DNA from: Verrucomicrobiota bacterium
GTDB lineage: Bacteria; Verrucomicrobiota; Verrucomicrobiia; Opitutales; Opitutaceae
Assembly: GCA_023386835.1 (NCBI GenBank)
Contig: JAEWIY010000015.1
Location: 1-20,771 of the forward strand
DNA: 20,771 nucleotides
Direction: 5' to 3'
The translations under genes and the position numbers were made by a program. Below the pieces are notes generated by a model. The model had not been told where the DNA came from. It saw nothing but the letters and a program-made list of their open reading frames with translations, and did not search any database. Of the stretch, positions 5,994 through 14,800 are shown piece after piece. Within the stretch, counting starts at the first letter, position 1. Every line of letters begins with the position of its first letter.

Positions 5994-8971
5994 AATCCCT
6001 TTTCTCTTCGTACCGTATCATCCTCGCCCTGCTGTCCGCTGGAGCGGCGTCGGCGCAGGACGAGCAGTTCCCGGTGGCCGAGGGCACCGGATTGCCGCCG
6101 GAAGAAGCCGCTCGTGCGATGACGTTGCCGCCGGGCTTCCGGGCGACGTTGTTCGCCGGCGAGCCCGATGTGCACCAGCCCATCGCGTTTACGATCGACG
6201 AGCGCGGCCGGCTTTGGGTTGTGGAGAATTACTCGTATCCCAACTGGTCCCCGTATGGCCGCGACCGGATCCTCATTCTCGAGGACACGGATGGCGACGG
6301 ACGTTTTAATACGAGCAAGGTCTTCTACGACCAATTGAACTTCGCCACCGCGATCGCCGTGGGACATGGCGGCGTGTGGGTCGGCACCGCGCCGTACCTT
6401 GTGTTCATCCCCGACAAGAACCGCGATGACCAGCCGGACGGTCCACCGCAGGTGGTGCTCGATGGCTGGGGCGCGCAGGATACGCACGAAACGCTGAACA
6501 GTTTTGTCTGGGGGCCGGACGGATGGTTGTACGGCAACCAGGGCGTCTTCACGCACTCCAATGTCGGCGCGCCGGGCGCCCGGGATGACGCGCGGACCCG
6601 CCTGAACGCGTGCATCTGGCGCTATCACCCGACGAAGAAGATCTTTGAGGTGTTTGCCGAGGGCCTGAGCAACCAGTGGGGGCTTGACTTCAACGACGTC
6701 GGCGACGCGTTTGTCACCGCGTGTGTGATACCGCACCTGTTTCACGTGGTGCAGGGCGGCCACTATCACCGCCAGTCGGGCCAGCATTTCAACCCGTACA
6801 CCTACGGTGATCTGCAGACGATCGGTGATCACGTGCACTACGACAAAGGTGTGGCCTGGTCGGAGGCGCGCTTCGGTGCGGGAGGAACGGATGCGGCGGG
6901 TGGCGGACATGCGCACGCCGGCACCCTGATTTACCTGGGCGATGCGTTTCCCGCCGAGTACCGCGGCACGCTTTTCACGCACAACATTCTCGGGAACCGG
7001 ATCAACCGCGACATCCTCGAACCGCGCGGATCGGGTTACATTGGCCGGCATGCGCCCGATTTTATGAAGGCCAACGACGGCTGGTTCCGCGGGCTGCGGC
7101 TGGAGACCGGACCGGACGGCGCGATCTACAACAGCGACTGGTACGATGCCCGGGCCTGTCACCAGCAACAGCCGCACGATCGCACCAATGGGCGCATCTA
7201 TCGTTTGAGTTACGGCGACGCTCCGGGGCCGCGAGTGGACCTCGCGCAGCTCAGCAGTGCCGAGCTCGTGCAACTGCAGTTGCATGCCAACGAGTGGCAC
7301 GTCCGCCGGGCGCGCCTGCTCCTCCAGGAGCGTGGTCCGGATCCGGAAGTGCACGCCGCGCTCGCCAAACTGGTGCGTGAGCAGTCGGACGTGACGCGCA
7401 AGTTGCGCGCCTTGTGGGCGCTCCACGTCACGCGCGGACTCAATGGCGACCTCGCCCTCGAGTTCCTGCGTTCCAATGAGCCCTACGTTCGCGGCTGGAC
7501 GGTGCAGTTGATGACCGAGGATCGTCGGCCGTCGCCGGCACTGTTGAAGGTGTTTGCGGAGCTGGCCCAGAACGACTCGTCCCCGGTTGTGCGGCGCTTC
7601 CTCGCTTCGGCGGCCAAACGGATCGCGGTCGAGAGCCGTTGGCCCATCGTTGAGGCGATGCTGATGCATGGCGAGGATGCCGACGACCACAATCTGCCGC
7701 TGCTGTATTGGTACGCCGCCGAGCCCCTCGTGGCGGCGGATCCCACCCGGGCGCTCGCCCTGGCGGAGAAGACCCCGTTGACGGCGTTGCGGCCGTTCTT
7801 CACCCGGCGCCAGGCCGCGGTCACGTCGACCGAGAAGACGGAGCCGGGCCAGGAGACAGGCCTGGTGGCGCTCGTTCGCACCCTCGGCACGACTGACGAT
7901 CCGTCTTACCAGAAGGAGATCCTGGAGAGCCTGACCGCGGCGACGGAAGGACAGACGAACCTCACGCCCCCCGCGGGCTGGACGGAAGCGTACCGCAAAT
8001 TGAATACAAGTGGCGACGCGGCCGTGATTGCGCAGGCGGACGCGCTGGCCAGCCGGTTCGGGGACCGGAATGTATTCTGGGCCAAACTACACGTGATGCT
8101 GGATTCGTTTGCTCCGCTGCCAGCGCGGCGGGCGGCGATGGACGTGGTCCTGCAGCGCCGTGATTTTCAGCTCGCACCGCATTTCCACAAGGTCCTCGCC
8201 GAGCCCGGGCTTCGCATGGGGGCCTTGCGCGGCTTGGCGCCGTACGATGTGCCGGCGACGCCGCCGGCGATCCTGGCCGTTTACCCGAGCTTCAACCTCG
8301 AGGAACGCCGACTGGCGCTCTCGATCCTCGCGCAGCGGCCCGCGTACGCTCACGCGTTGCTCGATGCGGTCGAGTCAGGCATCGTGCCGCGCACGGACCT
8401 TGACGCGGCGTTGCTCCGGCAGTTGCGGCTCTTCGGGGATGAGAAGATCGATGCCGCACTCGCGAAAGGGTGGGGCGTCGTACACGAATCGTCACAGGCC
8501 ACCGCTGACGAAATTGTGCGCTGGAAGGCCGTGCTCACTCCAGAGCGCATCGCGAGTGCCAACGTGCTGCGCGGCCGCGAGGTCTTCACGCAGACCTGCG
8601 CTTCGTGCCATGTGCTCTTCGAGGAAGGCGCGCACATCGGCCCGGAGCTGACCGGCTCCAATCGCGCGGACCTCGACTACTTCCTGGCCAACGTCGTCGA
8701 TCCCAATGCCGTGATCGGGCAGGATTACCTGCTCACCACGGTGGAGACGCACGACGGCCGGACCGCGGCGGGAATTGTGCAACGCGAGACGCCAACCGCG
8801 GTGACGCTGGTCAATCTGGCGGAGCGGGTCACGTTCCCGCGCAGCGACATCAAGTCGATGCAACGCCTCGACGTCTCACTGATGCCGCCCGGCCTCCTGA
8901 GCGGAATGTCCGAAGACGATGTCGCCGCCCTGGTCGCGTACCTGCGCGCGCCAGCCCAGGTGGGCAACTGA
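5990..8971 (+). CDS. PVC-type membrane-bound-dehydrogenase-like protein with C-terminal CxxCH cytochrome
   Basis: This 993-residue exported protein begins with a clear signal peptide (MKSLFSSYRIILALLSAGAASA, cleaved before QDEQ). Residues about 40-410 form a propeller domain of the 'putative membrane-bound dehydrogenase' type found in Planctomycetes and Verrucomicrobia, distantly related to soluble quinoprotein sugar dehydrogenases. Family motifs include DTHETLNSF (164-172), GLSNQWGLDFN, a histidine-rich segment (about 245-285), GGHAHAG (H307) and DRTNGRIYRL. Helical HEAT-like repeats follow (about 420-850). CASCH (870-874) binds covalent heme c, and the PVC-specific tail includes VVDPNAVIGQDY and SLMPPGLL. 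It probably oxidises a sugar or alcohol in the periplasm and passes electrons to cytochrome; substrate and cofactor are unknown. It is coupled by a 4-bp overlap to the VCBS gene and is a paralogue of the protein at 11840. Confidence 0.9.
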   Translation: MKSLFSSYRIILALLSAGAASAQDEQFPVAEGTGLPPEEAARAMTLPPGFRATLFAGEPDVHQPIAFTIDERGRLWVVENYSYPNWSPYGRDRILILEDTDGDGRFNTSKVFYDQLNFATAIAVGHGGVWVGTAPYLVFIPDKNRDDQPDGPPQVVLDGWGAQDTHETLNSFVWGPDGWLYGNQGVFTHSNVGAPGARDDARTRLNACIWRYHPTKKIFEVFAEGLSNQWGLDFNDVGDAFVTACVIPHLFHVVQGGHYHRQSGQHFNPYTYGDLQTIGDHVHYDKGVAWSEARFGAGGTDAAGGGHAHAGTLIYLGDAFPAEYRGTLFTHNILGNRINRDILEPRGSGYIGRHAPDFMKANDGWFRGLRLETGPDGAIYNSDWYDARACHQQQPHDRTNGRIYRLSYGDAPGPRVDLAQLSSAELVQLQLHANEWHVRRARLLLQERGPDPEVHAALAKLVREQSDVTRKLRALWALHVTRGLNGDLALEFLRSNEPYVRGWTVQLMTEDRRPSPALLKVFAELAQNDSSPVVRRFLASAAKRIAVESRWPIVEAMLMHGEDADDHNLPLLYWYAAEPLVAADPTRALALAEKTPLTALRPFFTRRQAAVTSTEKTEPGQETGLVALVRTLGTTDDPSYQKEILESLTAATEGQTNLTPPAGWTEAYRKLNTSGDAAVIAQADALASRFGDRNVFWAKLHVMLDSFAPLPARRAAMDVVLQRRDFQLAPHFHKVLAEPGLRMGALRGLAPYDVPATPPAILAVYPSFNLEERRLALSILAQRPAYAHALLDAVESGIVPRTDLDAALLRQLRLFGDEKIDAALAKGWGVVHESSQATADEIVRWKAVLTPERIASANVLRGREVFTQTCASCHVLFEEGAHIGPELTGSNRADLDYFLANVVDPNAVIGQDYLLTTVETHDGRTAAGIVQRETPTAVTLVNLAERVTFPRSDIKSMQRLDVSLMPPGLLSGMSEDDVAALVAYLRAPAQVGN

Positions 8972-9081
8972 TTGGCCGTGCGGGGCCATTCGCGTCCCGC
9001 CGGGCGAAGGCGTGCTACGCGAGCTGGGCGTCAGCTACGAGCGCGAGCTCCGGCTGTCGGGCCCCGCCGGGCGTCGGTTGA
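8972..9081. other. Short convergent intergenic spacer
   Basis: This 110-bp spacer lies between the converging cytochrome gene and the XylR-like gene. GCGGGGCC near its start and GGCCCCGC near its end are inverted copies about 70 bp apart. No T-tract terminator or gene is seen. Confidence 0.4.
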
Positions 9082-10290
9082 TCACGTTCCCTCGCGCCGC
9101 TGCGTGCGGTAGGCGCGGGGAGAGACGCCGATCTCGCGTTTGAAGGTCACGCTGAGGTACTCGGCGTGCAGGAAACCCGTGCGCTCCGCGATCGCTTCGA
9201 GCGTCAGGTCGGTTTCCGCGAGGAGTTGTTTCACTCGCTCCAAGCGCGCGCGCATGATCGCGTCGTGCGGCGTGTGCCCGAGCAGCTTCTTGAACCGCGC
9301 CTCAAAGACGCGGCGCGAAAGCGGCACCTGCTTCACCACATCGGCGACATTGATCGGTTCGCAGGCGTGATCGCGGATGAAACGCATCGCCTGCGCGATG
9401 GGCCGGTCTTCGATCGCGAGACCATCGGTGGAGCGGCGCCGACAGATGCCGAGGGGCGCGATCCGAATCTCCAACGACGAGAGCCGTTCGCCGGCCATCA
9501 TGCGATCGAGCAGCGCAGCCGCTTCGTAACCGGCGCGACGCGCATCGGGAATGATGCTCGAGAGCGGCGGCCAGGCCAGTTCGCACAGCAACTCGTCGTT
9601 ATCGACGCCGAGCACAGCCACTTCGTCCGGCACCGCGAGGCCGAGCTGCTGGCAGGCCGCAAGCACCTGCTGGCCGCGGATGTCGTAACAGGCGAAGACG
9701 GCCAGCGGCTTGGGCAAATCGACGAGCCAGTCGGCAATCGAGGCCACCTGCGCGGAAAGTTCCTCCGGCGCGCGATCCGGGGCGTAGTCGTGTAATCTCA
9801 GACCGGCGGCTTGCACGTGCTCCGCAAACGCGGCGCGTCGCGATCGCGACCACGGAAAACGATCGTCGCCGCAATACGCGATGTGTTGAAACCCGCAGCC
9901 GAGCAGGTGCTCGGCCGCCAGCCGGGCGATTGCCCGGTCGTCCGTCTCGACCCACGGCAGCGACGGCAGATGACGTCCGGCGCTCACATCGACGGCCGGC
10001 AGGTTCGCCGCTGCGACAGCCTGGGCGATCGAGGCGCTCTCAATCCGTGCAATGATGCCGTCGCCCCGCCAGTCGGCCAGCCACGGTGGTGGATTCTCGC
10101 CGCGGCCGCGTTCCAGCAGATGACACGACCACCGTGCGTGCTCACGGATGTAGTTGATCACGCCATACAGCAGGCCCCGGCCGTAGTTGTTCGACGTCTC
10201 GATCAACAACGCGACCTGCCGCTGGCGGCGGGTAGGGGCGGGCAGATGGGTTCCGTTTCGAGAGGCACCAGGCATGGTGACGAGCGCCAT
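9082..10290 (-). CDS. XylR-like transcriptional regulator (sugar-binding domain plus AraC-type HTH)
   Basis: This regulator is 402 residues from the ATG at 10288-10290. An ATG at 10273-10275 (397 residues) is equally plausible, and both are close to the 392 residues of E. coli XylR. Residues about 20-285 form a LacI/periplasmic-binding-protein-like effector domain (RQVALLIETSNNYGRGLLYG near the start, VAVLGVDNDELLCELAWPP further on). The last 105 residues form an AraC-family DNA-binding domain with two helix-turn-helix motifs (the first around VADVVKQVPLSRRVFEARF, the second around LEAIAERTGF) and the family ending FKREIGVSPRAYR. The frame stays open to a GTG at 10384-10386, but that extension reaches into an intergenic repeat and I reject it. 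It points away from the gfo/DUF1080 unit, a usual place for its regulator. The effector is probably a sugar. Confidence 0.88.
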   Translation of the reverse strand: MALVTMPGASRNGTHLPAPTRRQRQVALLIETSNNYGRGLLYGVINYIREHARWSCHLLERGRGENPPPWLADWRGDGIIARIESASIAQAVAAANLPAVDVSAGRHLPSLPWVETDDRAIARLAAEHLLGCGFQHIAYCGDDRFPWSRSRRAAFAEHVQAAGLRLHDYAPDRAPEELSAQVASIADWLVDLPKPLAVFACYDIRGQQVLAACQQLGLAVPDEVAVLGVDNDELLCELAWPPLSSIIPDARRAGYEAAALLDRMMAGERLSSLEIRIAPLGICRRRSTDGLAIEDRPIAQAMRFIRDHACEPINVADVVKQVPLSRRVFEARFKKLLGHTPHDAIMRARLERVKQLLAETDLTLEAIAERTGFLHAEYLSVTFKREIGVSPRAYRTQRREGT

Positions 10291-10372
10291 CGCAGCGGAC
10301 GGCACGGAAGCCGTCACGGCAAAACGCGCGACCGGAGATTGACACCAAGGGCGCAAAGATCGTGGGAAGAGA

Positions 10373-10589
10373 GGCCCACGGAACACACGGAAGACACGGA
10401 AGGGCAGAACGAAGATGGCCAGCGAATGGCAGTGAGAAAGTCGTCGGCGGCAAATGTAGCCGGACGTTTGGGTCTAGAGGCACGGCGTAGGCGTTCTGCC
10501 GCTCCTGCTCCATGCTCCTTGCTCCCTTCTCCCAACCCGTCGTCGTGGGCCGACGCTCCTTTCCGTGTCATCCGTGTATTCCGTGGGCC
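10373..10589. repeat. 217-bp intergenic element with 31-bp terminal inverted repeats
   Basis: The left arm (10373-10403) and the reverse complement of the right arm (10559-10589) match at 28 of 31 bases. Each arm is built from about three 9-bp units, CCCACGGAA, CACACGGAA and GACACGGAA on the left. In the middle, 10504-10531 is a period-7 tandem repeat (CCTGCTC, CATGCTC, CTTGCTC, CCTTCTC). No transposase is present and no target-site duplication is obvious at the ends. It may be a miniature non-autonomous element or a REP-like intergenic repeat. Confidence 0.7.
10504..10531. repeat. Period-7 tandem repeat
   Basis: Four imperfect 7-bp units (CCTGCTC, CATGCTC, CTTGCTC, CCTTCTC) lie back to back inside the inverted-repeat element. 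They are non-coding and could vary in copy number between strains. Confidence 0.55.
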
Positions 10590-10718
10590 CACCTTCTGAA
10601 ACAGCCGTGGGCTCGCCTCGCCGCGTGAAAAATCTCAGGAATCCAGCGCGAAGTCTCATGGCCTGCGCCGCGCCGAGGCGCTAGGCTGGGCCCACCCCTT
10701 TTCACCCCCAAGTATCCC

Positions 10719-11843
10719 ATGAGTCGTCCGATCAACATCGCGATCGTTGGGCTCGGCTTTGGCGCCGAGTTCATTCCGATCTACCAAGCCCACCCGAACG
10801 CCAATCTGTTCGCGGTCTGCCAGCGCAACCCGAAAAAGCTGAACGCCCTCCAGAAGGCCTTTGATGTGCCGAAGGCGTACGAGCGCTACGAGGACCTGCT
10901 GGCCGATCCCGAGGTGGACGCGGTGCACATCAACACGCCCATCCCCGATCACGCGGCGCAAACCATCGCCGCGCTGCAGGCCGGCAAACACGTGGCCTGC
11001 ACCGTGCCGATGGCCACGTCGATCGCCGACTGCCGCAAGATCGTCGACCTGACGAAGCGGACGGGCCTGAAGTACATGATGATGGAAACGGTCGTGTACG
11101 CCCGCGAGTTTCTGTTCATCAAGGAACTCTACGACCGGGGAGACCTCGGTAAACTGCAGTTCCTGCAGGCGAGCCATCAGCAGGACATGGATGGTTGGCC
11201 GAACTACTGGCCGGGCCTGCCGCCGATGTGGTACGCGACGCACTGCGTGGGACCGATGCTCGCCTTGACCGACGCGGCCGCCGAGTACGTCTCCTGTTTT
11301 GGCTCCGGCACGATTCGCAAGGAGTTGATCAAGCACTACGGTTCGCCGTTCGCCGTCGAGACCGCGCACCTGAAGCTGCGCGACAGCGACTTGTCCGCAC
11401 GGATCATCCGCTCCCTGTTCGACACGGCACGGCAGTATCGGGAAAGCATCGACGTCTACGGCTCCAAGCAGTCGTTCGAGTGGACGCTGATCGAGCACGA
11501 GCCGCACGTCCTGCACACGGCGAAGAAGCCGGAGCCGAAGATCCCGAAGAAGGTCACGGTGCCGGACTACGCCAAGCGGCTGCCGAAACCAATCCGCCCC
11601 TTCACGACCAAGGGCGTGTACGATCTCGGCAAGAAAACGCACCTCAGCTTCACGCAGGGCGCCGGCCATGGTGGCTCGCACCCGCATCTGGCGCACGAGT
11701 TCATCTCAGCGCTGATCGAGGATCGGGATCCGTATCCGAATGCGGTCAAGTCGGCGAACTGGACCTGTGTCGGCTTGTGCGCCCACGAATCCGCGTTGCA
11801 AGGTGGCAAGATCGTGAAGTTGCCGGCCTTCACCCTCGGATGA
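10719..11843 (+). CDS. Gfo/Idh/MocA-family oxidoreductase
   Basis: This 374-residue enzyme has an N-terminal Rossmann fold with IAIVGLGFGAEF (GxGxxA-type dinucleotide loop at about 11-16) and a C-terminal substrate domain. Members usually oxidise or reduce a sugar hydroxyl with NAD(P). The segment GKHVACTVPMA (89-99) aligns with the family's GKHVxCEKPxA, but T95 and V96 replace the usual Glu-Lys, so the common active-site lysine is missing. H175 in MWYATHCVGPM is a candidate catalytic histidine. No signal peptide is visible, so it appears cytoplasmic. The start is ATG 10719 without a Shine-Dalgarno sequence. Its stop overlaps the start of the DUF1080 fusion gene (ATGA, 11840-11843), which implies co-expression. 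DUF1080 proteins elsewhere work with Gfo/Idh enzymes on 3-keto sugars, so a role in 3-keto sugar metabolism is a reasonable inference. Confidence 0.9.
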   Translation: MSRPINIAIVGLGFGAEFIPIYQAHPNANLFAVCQRNPKKLNALQKAFDVPKAYERYEDLLADPEVDAVHINTPIPDHAAQTIAALQAGKHVACTVPMATSIADCRKIVDLTKRTGLKYMMMETVVYAREFLFIKELYDRGDLGKLQFLQASHQQDMDGWPNYWPGLPPMWYATHCVGPMLALTDAAAEYVSCFGSGTIRKELIKHYGSPFAVETAHLKLRDSDLSARIIRSLFDTARQYRESIDVYGSKQSFEWTLIEHEPHVLHTAKKPEPKIPKKVTVPDYAKRLPKPIRPFTTKGVYDLGKKTHLSFTQGAGHGGSHPHLAHEFISALIEDRDPYPNAVKSANWTCVGLCAHESALQGGKIVKLPAFTLG

Positions 11844-14800
11844 AGACGCTCGCGGGCGCTGGCAGCGGATTGGGGCGCGACGTTCGCCGCCGCGCCCGCA
11901 TCGGCTTGGTGGCCGGCTGGGCGCTGGCCCTGGCTTTGACGGTGGCGCGCGGTGAACGTTCGGCTCCGCGCGCGCTCTTCGATGGCGAGACGCTGCAGGG
12001 CTGGACGGGCAACACGGAGGTGTGGCGGGTCGAGGACGGCGCGATCACCGGCGAGATCCCGCCCGATCGGCCGCTGAAGAAGAACGAGTTTCTCTTCTGG
12101 GAAGGGGAACTGGCCGACTTCGAACTGACCCTCGAGTTTCGCTTGAGCGGTCACCCCAGCGCCAACTCCGGCATCCAGATCCGGTCCCAACGCCTGCCCG
12201 ACGGTGACGCGGCCGGACTGCAGGCGGACCTGGACATGGGGGCGCAGTGGCTCGGGCGGATCTACGACGAGCACGGGCGGGCGCTGCTGGTGGAGCGAGG
12301 CACGCATGTCTCGATCGCACCCGATGGTCGCCGGTGGGTGGATACGTGGGCGCCCCCGGAGTCGTTCCAGCGGCTCTTCAAGCCCGATGATTGGAACACC
12401 TACCGGATCACGGCGAAGGCGTCGCACCTCGAAATCTGGGTCAATGGCGAACGCGTTTCCGCGCTCGACGATCATCAGCTGGATGCCGCGGAATTCACCG
12501 GGAGCCTGGCGCTGCAACTGCACAGCGGTCCCGGGCCGGTGAAACTGCAGTTCCGGAATCTGCAGCTGGTTCACCTCGGGCAGACCGAGGCGCCGACCAC
12601 CGTGCCGGCGTACTCGAACGCCGCGCCGCCACCGCCGTCGGACGACCGTCTGGTGGAGGGTGACCCCGGCGATCGCCGCTGGTTTGCCAGCCCGGTGCTC
12701 TGGCACCTGCAATCGAACCCCGCGGAACCCCGGCCTCACGTGAGCGCGGACGCGCGGCACGTGGTGGAGAATCTGAAACTGATGCCCGGCTTTCGTGCGG
12801 AACTCGTGGCGGCCGAGCCGGACGTGCATCAGCCGATCGCGTTTGCGATCGATGAGCGGGGACGGTTGTGGGTGGCCGAAGCCTACGGGTATCCGGTCAA
12901 GCTACCCAATGGGCAAGGGCAGGACCGGATCCTGATCTTTGCGGACGAGGATGGTGACGGCTCATTTGAGACGCGGAAGGTGTTCGCGGAAGGCCTGAAC
13001 CTCGTCAGCGGCCTTGAAGTGGGCTTCGGCGGTGTATTCGTCGGGGCAGCACCCGAACTCCTGTTTATCCCCGATCGTGACCGCGACGATCGTCCCGACG
13101 GACCGCCGGAGGTGTTGCTCGACGGTTGGGGTTTTCAGGATACGCACGAGACGCTGAACAGCTTTACGTGGGGGCCCGACGGCTGGCTCTACGGCAATCA
13201 AGGTGTGTTTGTGCAGTCGCGCGTCGGCCGGCCCGGAACGAGCGCAGAGGAGCGCCAGTCGCTGCGGGCGGCCGTATGGCGCTACCATCCGGTGCGACGC
13301 ACGTTCGAAGTCTACTCGCACGGCGGCAGCAATCAGTGGGGCATCGACTTCAACCTCGACGGGCACCTGTTCCTGACGCACTGCCGCAGTTTTCATGGGG
13401 GAGGCGGGACAACGTACGCCATTCGAAATGGTCATTTCTGGAATCAGACCAACTCGGATTATCCCGACTTCATTTCCAACCACGCGCCGGACTTTGCGCC
13501 CGGCATGAAGAACCTCCTGCCGGCGTCGGCGCGTTACGACAGCGGTGAAGGCGGCGCGGGCAAACCCGGCACGACGGCAGTGTACGGCGGCCACTCGCAT
13601 GTCGGCACGATGATCTACCTCGGCGACAACTGGCCCGAGATCTATCGCGACCATCTTTTCACGCACAACCTTCACGGCCGTCAGATCAACCATCAGCACA
13701 ACGTGAGACGCGGTTCCGGATACGAGACGTTCCACGCCGGTTACGACCTGTTGTTCTCCCCGGACCTGTCCTACCTGCCCGTTGATCTGCAGTACGGGCC
13801 CGACGGCGCTGTGTACGTGATCGACTGGTGCGACGAGCAACATTGCCACCATCCGTTGCCCGAGGCGTGGAACCGCACGAATGGTCGCATCTATCGGCTT
13901 GCCTGGGCCGCCACGGATCAACGCCGTCGCGTCGACTTGGGCGTGATGAGCGATCGGCAACTGGCCGAACTGCACACGCACCGTAACGAGTGGTTTGTGC
14001 GTACTGCCCGCCGGTTGCTGCAGGAGCGGGCGAGTTCGCGCGTACTGGAAGCGGTGGCGCTGGAGCAACTCCGCACGCTGCTTCGTTCGCCGGAAAGCCG
14101 TACCGCGCGGTTGCGGGCGCTCTGGACGCTGCACGTCACGGGTGCCTTGCAGCCCGGGGAGTTACGCGAAGCGCTGCGCGATCCGGAGGACGTGGTGCGG
14201 GCGTGGGCCGTGACGCTCGGGACCGAAGTTCCCGGTCGGTTGACGCTGACCGCGGACGAACTCGCCGTGGTGGCGCAGCAGGACGAATCAGCTCACGTGC
14301 GACTGGCGGTCGCGTCGACGTTGCCCCTCGTGGCGCCGGACGACGTCTGGCGCATCGGAGCGGCATTGGCGTCGCACCCGGGCGACGTGCACGACCGATT
14401 TTTGCCGAAGATGATCTGGTTCGGCCTGGCGCGAGTGGCGCGGTCGAACGTTGCGCGGGCGTTGGCGCTGGCCAACGAAACGCCGCTGCCGACGCTCGCG
14501 GACTCCATTCGCTGGTTCATCGCGGGCACGCCGCAGGGGCGGGAGCAATGGGCGCGCGGCCTGGCCGAAGCGCCGGCAGAGGATGCGGCGCGGCAGCTCC
14601 GGCTCTTCGGTTTCGCGCTGGAAACGCAAACGGGGTTGGCTGCGCCCGCTGCCTGGCCGCGGATCGTGGAACGATTTGCCAACAGCCCGGAACGCCCCGT
14701 GCGGCAAGTCACGGAGACGCTGTCGGCGGTGTTTGGCGACGAGACTGTGCGGGCCCGGATGCGGCGCGCGCTGGCCGATCGTGCGGCGGCGCCGGAAGAG

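Larger units (their letters stand above)
10291..10718. other. Intergenic region between the divergent XylR-like and Gfo/Idh genes
   Basis: This 428-bp gap holds no convincing gene. Most of it (10373-10589) is the inverted-repeat element listed separately. The remaining 129 bp before the oxidoreductase start should contain its promoter. I see no clear -35/-10 boxes and no Shine-Dalgarno sequence before ATG 10719. The stretch CACCAAGGGCGCAAAG (about 10343-10358) looks like dispersed intergenic repeat sequence rather than coding sequence, but this is an impression only. Confidence 0.5.

Noticed and set aside
5669..7690. 673-residue open frame on the minus strand across the VCBS and cytochrome genes
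   Set aside because: It spans two real genes in antisense, has no recognisable motif and mirrors their codon bias.
10291..10386. GTG-started N-terminal extension of the XylR-like regulator
   Set aside because: The extra 32 residues match no part of the family and run into the inverted-repeat element.
11195..11839. Upstream extension of the DUF1080 fusion frame into the oxidoreductase gene
   Set aside because: The extension has no domain and lies inside a well-supported gene in another frame. ATG 11840 gives an ATGA overlap and an export signal.
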